From: Linanthus parryae
Taxonomy: Eukaryota; Streptophyta; Magnoliopsida; Ericales; Polemoniaceae
Assembly: GCA_023055425.1 (NCBI GenBank)
Contig: JALGPY010000003.1
Coordinates: forward strand, 53,677,891 to 53,741,890
Length of the DNA stretch: 64,000 nt
Reading direction: 5' to 3'
The notes under the pieces were generated by a model that was given only the letters and a program-made list of their open reading frames with translations, made no database searches and was not told where the DNA came from. How positions within the stretch are numbered: position 1 is the first letter of the stretch; each line of letters opens with the position of its first letter. Shown one piece after another: positions 57,807 through 64,000 of the stretch. A program made the position numbers and the translations under genes.

Positions 57807-59148
57807 GGAAGATTCAAACGTACACCAAGAGTAGAGAATGAGAAACACATGAAGTATAGGGTAGTGAGTAGGGAGATAGTAAGACAATAGTAACTTTGTG
57901 AGAGAGAGACAGTATTTGGACAGAGTTTCCGCGTAGTTCAGAAGATCAGTTCTCTGTAAGGAAGGGTTAACGATCCTATATATAGTGAAGAATGTGACCG
58001 TTGTAGTGGGTTAATGCGCCCATCAATGACGGCTCAATTACCTTAACCATAACGGCACGTTCGTCCGCATATATAGGGACCATTACGCACTTCGTCCGTG
58101 TATACCAGAACTGTTATGAGGTTGACCGGGTTTATGGAGCTCGTGACCATAAATCTCTCAAAGCAGTTACTAAAGGTCGCGCGCGGGCTTGGTTGTTGCT
58201 CGCGCGCGACGGAACTTACTCTAGCCTCCAAACCACTAAGTCCCTACAAGTCCCGTGTTGGTATGCGAGGGCCCTGTCTCGCAGTCCCCACGTGGATCGG
58301 TGCGGGTGGTGATCCTGTGTATGTGGAGCACAACTAGGTGTGCTGGATGACTGCCACGTGGTTGTGATCTGTCTGTCTGGAATGCACTATCTACATTAGC
58401 CCCTTTTTTGCGCGTGAAGACACTAATCGAATAGACTTCAATGCGCAAAAACCAGCGCGCGCGTTGCTTCTACGCACCAATTCAAATACACGAGAATTAG
58501 CCCCCGTGTGTGTCATTATGACCTAGAATCCCTAGAGTCGTGCCTTCTGCTCCTCTAGGGTTTTAGCCGTGACATCACCATTGGCCTGTGATTGCGCGAT
58601 TCGGCGGTGACGGTTGCGATTCGACCTTTAAAAGGACGCGACTCTTCAGCGATTTTGAATAAATACTCCTCATCCTTCATTTTTGCAAGCTACTGCTTCT
58701 CTCTAGAGTGAATGTTTTCTGAAAACCACCAAGAGAAAATCCAGATAATCAACCACCAGTTCTTCCTTGCAAATCGTCTTCTTCAAATCGCTTCAACGTC
58801 ACAAGGTGGGCTTGCTCAGTTTAAATTAATGCTCTTCGTACCTTTCTCTTGAACTGTTTTGAATCTGGAAACCCATAAACGCTTGAAATCCGCCATTGTT
58901 TGAAATTGTGAAAGAGGTTCCAAAACCCTAAAGATTGAAACTTTTAAAGCGGTAACTTTTTGGAATTCTGAATCTAGAACTGTTCATCTCCCAAAATTGA
59001 CGGTCATCTTGAAACCCAGAAACTTGGCCTTCTTTAAAACCAGAAAATTCTTCAAAAACTTGTAAGATTTGTTCTTTGATTTGAAACTGAAAGTGGATAT
59101 ATTTCTCCCCCCTCCCCCTTTTTTTCTTTTTCTTCCTTTGTTGTAGAA
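57807..59148 (+). other. Upstream and leader region of the PMD gene remnant
   Basis: GC-richer than its surroundings, with a GTCGCGCGCG/CGCGCGCGAC inverted repeat (58176-58185, 58201-58210). 58476-58544 matches a piece of the mosaic insert (29998-30071) in reverse, so this is repetitive. AATAAATACTCC near 58659 may be a TATA-type box. A splice-acceptor-like TTGTTGTAG precedes the ATG. Confidence 0.45.
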
Positions 59149-60972
59149 ATGGCCAGAACCAAGGTTAACAAACCTGTGAAGGAGGCTAAAGAAATCCCTG
59201 ATCTTCCCAAGACTTTGTGGAAGAAAGCTCCTTATCTGGGTGGTGAGGACTTTTAAAATGCCAGAGCACAAGTAAATAATCTACCAGACCCTGCTACCGA
59301 ATATTTATTGTTGCTAACCCCTTCGCCTAGTCGAGCAGAGTTGGACTTGATTGACGCCAAAGACGTGGTGAGGTTAGGTCTCGAAAATGGGTTTTACCCC
59401 CACACTGATATCTCAACCCAAGCCTTCGTGCAGCAAATGGACATAATGGATGAGTGGATTGATCATGTGCTGAACCATCATGCTGTTAGACTGAACAAGG
59501 CTGGGATTTATTATGCTGTTAGGGCTACAAAAGGTGCTGCTGTGAAGCTGGATCAAACTATGCTTCTGAACCTCTTTTCTGGATACTCGCCTTCAACCCA
59601 TACTTTTCATTTTGCTGAGTTTGAGGCAGCCCCCACTTTGGAGGATGTGCATATGCTATATGACCTTTCTCCCATGGGCGAAGTCGATCCCTTGGCTGTG
59701 TTGGAATCTGATGAAGAGCTCGCACTTTATGCGAAGATGGAGGAGTGCTTAACAGAAGTAAAGAAAATTTCCACTCGGTGGACATCTACGGAAGCTCTTC
59801 CAACATATCAACTTGTTAACATATCTGTGAAGAACACCTGGGGCAAATGGGTGCAGTACTTCTTTCGTGACTATGTGAATAGCAAACTCTCTAAGAAAAT
59901 ACTGCAGAAGAATCCCGAGGCGAAAAACTATGTCGAGGGGAAAGGGTACCACTTAACCTTGTGTGGCTTTCTCTGTGCTTGGCTCTCGCGATATTTGATC
60001 GATGGTCATCCTCATGAAGGGGTCTTTTATCACGTTTTGCCCCCTTGCAGTCAAGTTATCTTTGGGTCAAAATGTCGCGCTTGGACCTCTTGTTTTGGGA
60101 ACCCTCTACCATCTATTGGACCAGCTTGTAGTTGCGATGGAAGAGTCACGTAGGCGTCTTAATGTGCTGACCTTTTTCAACATTTCCTTCCTCACTATGT
60201 GGGTGTTTGAAAGATGGCCTTCTTATGCTCCTATCCCTTCAAAGCCCAAATCATGGAATGTTCCTGGTGCTTCGAACGCACTTCGGTGTGGGAGAGCCGC
60301 TCGATGGTATAAGACCAAAGAGCCTAAGTGTTCCTGGAGTTTGGTCTGCGACGATCGTCGGAAATTTACCGCCAGGCCCTACACTACTGCCATTGAAAAT
60401 GTGCGATTCTTCGGGCGCATGTATCCAACTAAGGGTGCCCCATTACCCAGAAGACTCTTATCAAAGGAGCCCATTGCTTCAGAGAGTTTGTTTGTTGGTG
60501 TTTGAGAGGCTCGCTGCCTGCTCTTGCTGAGTATGTCCCTGAGATATCGCACAAGTATGAGCGTATCACGATCGATGTTGACCCTACTCGTGTTTCCCCC
60601 CAATTTGGCTATGACGCAGTGGCACCTTCTGTTTGGCCTAGATCAGTGAACCGAGATTGTTATAAGAGACTCCTGTTAAATAGGTGTAAATCTATTCTGC
60701 TTGGTAGTCTTCCTTTTGATCAGCCTTCAGGTACACACAAAGGTCGCCCCACCAAAGGTTGGATTACCTTCTGGAATATTCAGCAAACCAGGTTTGCTTC
60801 ATCTGCTCCCCCGCGCATCAGTAAGGCTCCTTCCATTAAGAGGAATACCTTCCCGTTCCGTCAAATCTGCGGCTTGGACGATTCTGAATATGGATTTTAT
60901 TCTCTGCTTGATAATGATCACCACTTATGTCCTGACGTGATCCTTTCCGAGAAGATGACTGCTGTCAGGTGA
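59149..60972 (+). pseudogene. Plant mobile domain (PMD) protein, broken
   Basis: The ATG at 59149 opens a basic start (MARTKVNKPVKEAKEIPDL). TAA at 59254-59256 interrupts it, and the same frame then continues: RLGLENGFYPHTDISTQAFV, LFSGYSPSTHTFHFAEFEAA, TLEDVHMLYDLSPMGE, then WGKWVQYFF and FLCAWLSRYLI. A frameshift near 60035 moves to LAVKLSLGQNVALGPLVLGT and WVFERWPSYAPIP. Another near 60500 leads to the final part, ending at 60972. The order fits the aminotransferase-like plant mobile domain found in MAIN/MAIL genes and carried by several transposon families. With one nonsense and two shifts it is not functional as read. Confidence 0.75.
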
Positions 60973-61039
60973 GGGTTGGATGCATGATCGAATATAGCGA
61001 ATCTTTCTCAAAGGTAAATAACACCTCTTGATCTTTCTT

Positions 61040-61982
61040 AAAAACATCTCTTTTTGAAATGCGATGCCTTAATTAATTAATCCAAGGTTTTGCAAGGTTG
61101 ATCCTTCTAATTAATTAATCCAATTAATTAATTAATTCCCAAATCTAGTTCAACTCTATATAGCATGTGACCCCATAGGTTCTATCTAGTTGGTAGCAAC
61201 TATTTGCTAATATGAAGCGGTTCTAGCAAAACATCCATTCTAGCCAACTAATAGAATAGTCATCTTGGCAACCTTTGTACAAGTAATTGTCCCATCCCTT
61301 TGTCTCTATATCCGGATTGGACACGAGACATACAAGTCACACTCGTATATCCAATCCACAGTTTCTCGATCCATGGGAATAGCCTTATTCGTGCAAATAA
61401 CATCAATATCCCATATTGATTTATTTGAGTCTGGCCAGACATTCTATACGCACTATCCCTCGAGTGGCCTAGGATATTTGCTCCCGTTATGTGGGAGGGA
61501 CAAATTCTATCTACGTCCACTACGATCTCTAAGCTTTCTTCTTATTGTATCCAGTACACGCCTCTATAACTACCCAGTTACGGTGTAGCGTTTAACGCTA
61601 CCAAAATCACAATAATCCACAACTAGAATATCTAGTGACTTCAAGTCTAAGGATGACAATACCATTGCACCGCGAGAAGCGCTTGTGACTCAACATAACG
61701 TGTATGTAGCCTTCTCGGAGATGGGTCAATCCAGTGCAACATTACCCCTAATGCACACATATGTGTTGGATCGTGATATCTCCATATCAATCCAACCCCA
61801 TACTAGTCTATAGATGATTGTCCCATTAATCATTATACTGGACTAGGGATATTTAAGATAAACACCACAATTTTAAATCTAAGGACTTCATTATATGAAA
61901 TATCCAATAAATAATAAATGAATTTCTAGCCACAATTAAATTCATACTAAACTAGATTGCCTCTAGGGAATCTATTCCAACA
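61040..61982 (-). repeat. 3' LTR of copia element (minus strand)
   Basis: On the minus strand it starts TGTTGGAATAGATTCCCTAG, right after the pol stop and the short tract AAGTGGTAGAC. TGTTGGAAT...CCCTAGAGGCAAT is typical of Angela/Tork-like LTRs. The far end is an estimate. Fragments of this LTR family are scattered in the mosaic insert. Confidence 0.65.
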
Positions 61983-61996
61983 GTCTACCACTTGCA

Positions 61997-64000
61997 CTAG
62001 AGCCAATCCGGCGCATCTCGTATGCCCATACTCCTAGTGTGCCCTTCATGCTTCCACTGCGTGAGCGGCGTTGTAAGCGGGTCTGACAGATTCTCATCTG
62101 TAGGAATCTTGCATATCCGAACGTCTCCTCTATCGATAATATCTCGAATCAGATGAAACTTCCTGAGCACGTGCTTGGACTTCTGGTGTGACCTTGGTTC
62201 CTTTGATTGCGCGATCGCCCCAGTGTTGTCACAGAACAACTCGACTGGATCCGCAATGCTAGGGACCACACCAAGTTCAGAAACAAACTTTTTGATCCAA
62301 ACAGCTTCCTTTGCTGCGCCATTTGCAGCAATGTACTCAGCCTCTGTTGTAGAATCAGCTACCGTCTCTTGCTTGGAACTCTTCCAGCTCACCGCTGCTC
62401 CATTCAGGCAAAACACATATCCCGACTGTGATTTAAAGTCATCTATGTCGGTTTGGAAGCTTGCATCAGTGTAACCCCTTACACGCAACTCTTCCTCACC
62501 GCCAAATATCAAGAAAGCATCCTTAGTTCTTCTCAAGTACTTTAGGATGTTCTTGACTGCAATCCAGTGACTCTCACCTGGATTGGATTGGTATCTGCTT
62601 GTCATACTCAAGGCATATGACACATCTGGTCTAGTACATAACATGGCGTACATGATAGATCCTATGACCGAGGCATAGGGGATTCTACTCATGCGTTCCT
62701 TCTCAATCTCATTGGAAGGACAACCACTCTTCGAAAGAGTGATTCCATGTGACATGGGCAAGAATTCCTTCTTGGAATCTTGCATGTTGAACCGTTTCAA
62801 CACCTTGTCAATATATGTACTTTGACTTAGGCCTAGCAACCTCTTAGATCTATCTCTATAGATCTTTATACCGAGTATATAGGCTGCTTCCCCTAAGTCC
62901 TTCATTGAGAAACACTTCCCTAGCCAATCTTTAACAGATTGCAGCATGGGAACGTCGTTTCCAATGAGTAGTATGTCATCTACAGACAAGACCAGAAAAG
63001 CTACAGAGCTCCCACTAACCTTCTTGTAGACACAAGACTCATCTTCGTTTCTGATGAAGCCAAACTCTTTGACTACTTCATCAAAACGTCGATTCCAACT
63101 CCTAGAAGCTTGCTTCAATCCATAAATGGATCGTTGTAGCTTAGAGACTTTGTTGGCTTGCTTTGGATCCTCAAAACCCTCTGGTTGTATCATATACACG
63201 TCCTCAAGGAGATTCCCATATAGGAATGTTGTTTTGACATCCATCTGCCAAATCTCATATTCGTGGTATGCTGCAATCGCATGTAGGATTCGGATGGATT
63301 TGGTCATAGCGACTGGTGAAAAGATTTCATCATAGTCAATACCATGAATCTGTCTGAATCCTTTAGCCACCAATCGTCCTTTATAGGTAATCACATTACC
63401 ATCCATGTCGATCTTCTTCTTGAAGACCCACTTGCACCCTATGGGCCGCGCCCCATCGGGTGGTTCCACCATAGTCCATACTTTGTTGGTGTACATGGAT
63501 TCCATCTCGGATCTCATGGCTTCTAGCCACTTCTGAGAGTCTGGGCCATTCATGGCCTCCTCATAGGTAGTAGGCTCATCATCTATGAGCATCATGTCAC
63601 CGGAATCGGTTACGAGAAGTCCATACCTCTCGGGTTCCTGGCGCACTCTACTAGATCTACGAAGCTCTTGTGTTACCTGAACATGTTGCTCCATAACTGC
63701 TTGTGGTTCCTGTTCATGTTCCATAATCGGTTCAGTGATTTGTGGTTCTTGAACCTCTTCAAGTTCTACAGTCCTCCCACTTGCTTCTTTAGAGACAAAC
63801 TCTCTTTCTAGAAACACGCCGGTCCGAGCAACAAGCGCTTTGTTCTCGGTTGGATTGTAGAAGTAGTAGCCCTTAGTTTCCTTAGCTTGTCTGATAGTAA
63901 ACGCTTTACATAGACATCGCAGCCCCAAATCCTCATGAACGACAGTGTGGGACGCCTCCCACTCCACATCTCATATGGTATCTTCATGACTGATTTAGAT
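61997..64000 (-). pseudogene. Copia pol (RT and RNase H), running out of the window
   Basis: The minus-strand frame to 61997 has GCKWVFKKKIDMDGNVITYK, the AFL-type motif TTFLYGNLLEDVYM, SIYGLKQASRSWNRRF, and RNase H with GYTDASFQTD, STTEAEYIAA and FCDNTGAIAQ. The RT catalytic motif reads LSVDDILLIG instead of YVDD (Ser codon 62984-62986). The ADPLTKPL motif near the end reads SDPLTTPL. The open frame starts at 63967, but the true frame upstream (WSGRRPTLSFMRIWGCDV) is another one, so there is a shift near 63890. Integrase, gag and the 5' LTR lie outside the window. Confidence 0.85.

Overview
The window is nuclear DNA of a flowering plant, probably a eudicot. The evidence is plant-type Ty3/gypsy and Ty1/copia retroelements with initiator-Met-tRNA primer sites, L1-like LINEs, a Mutator-type element with long inverted ends, a plant mobile domain (PMD) gene remnant, and one ordinary host gene. 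That host gene is an NF-YC13-like histone-fold gene on the minus strand at 44362-44784. Almost everything else is mobile DNA in several layers of nesting and decay.

Layout. 1-12676 is a head-to-tail array of Ty3/gypsy elements on the minus strand: three internal regions (the first cut by the window start) sharing three LTRs, with a repeat period of about 4.92 kb. The array abuts the head of a tRNA-derived SINE (12677-12733). 12734-14735 holds a possible MITE, a copia 3' end (minus) and a LINE 3' end (plus). 14781-16325 is a Mutator-type element with 87-bp inverted ends, inserted in one unit of an AT-rich tandem repeat (14740-18117, resuming at 32258). 18118-31643 is a 13.5-kb insert without genes. 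It is a patchwork of short pieces, many folded into perfect inverted repeats and several matching the copia element at the right end of the window. It is flanked by a 0.6-kb direct duplication of the target (17520-18117 and 31644-32257).

33273-43567 is a decayed copia element (plus). Nested in it at 34044-38076 is a very young non-autonomous LTR element with identical 203-bp LTRs and a perfect TGTTG target duplication. The interior of that nested element carries about 31 small hairpins with different stems but the same five-base loop type (consensus CTGAA or CAGAA) closed by a C-G pair. This array and the 13.5-kb patchwork are the two most unusual objects here.

43568-45366 contains the host gene and its upstream region, which has E2F-like and TGGGCC/T motifs. 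45367-50467 is a copia element (plus) with unusual TA...CA LTR ends, an ATTTG target duplication and three frameshifts. 50468-57806 holds repeats and LINE fragments. 57807-60972 is a broken PMD gene with its leader. About 61040 to the window end is a copia element on the minus strand running out of the window.

No RNA genes, CRISPR arrays or bacterial operons are present. The only reading frame likely to serve the cell is the NF-YC13-like gene. The gypsy polyprotein at 2545-7134 is fully open but carries a substitution at a predicted RNase H catalytic residue. Lineage and family names come from recognised motifs, without database searches.
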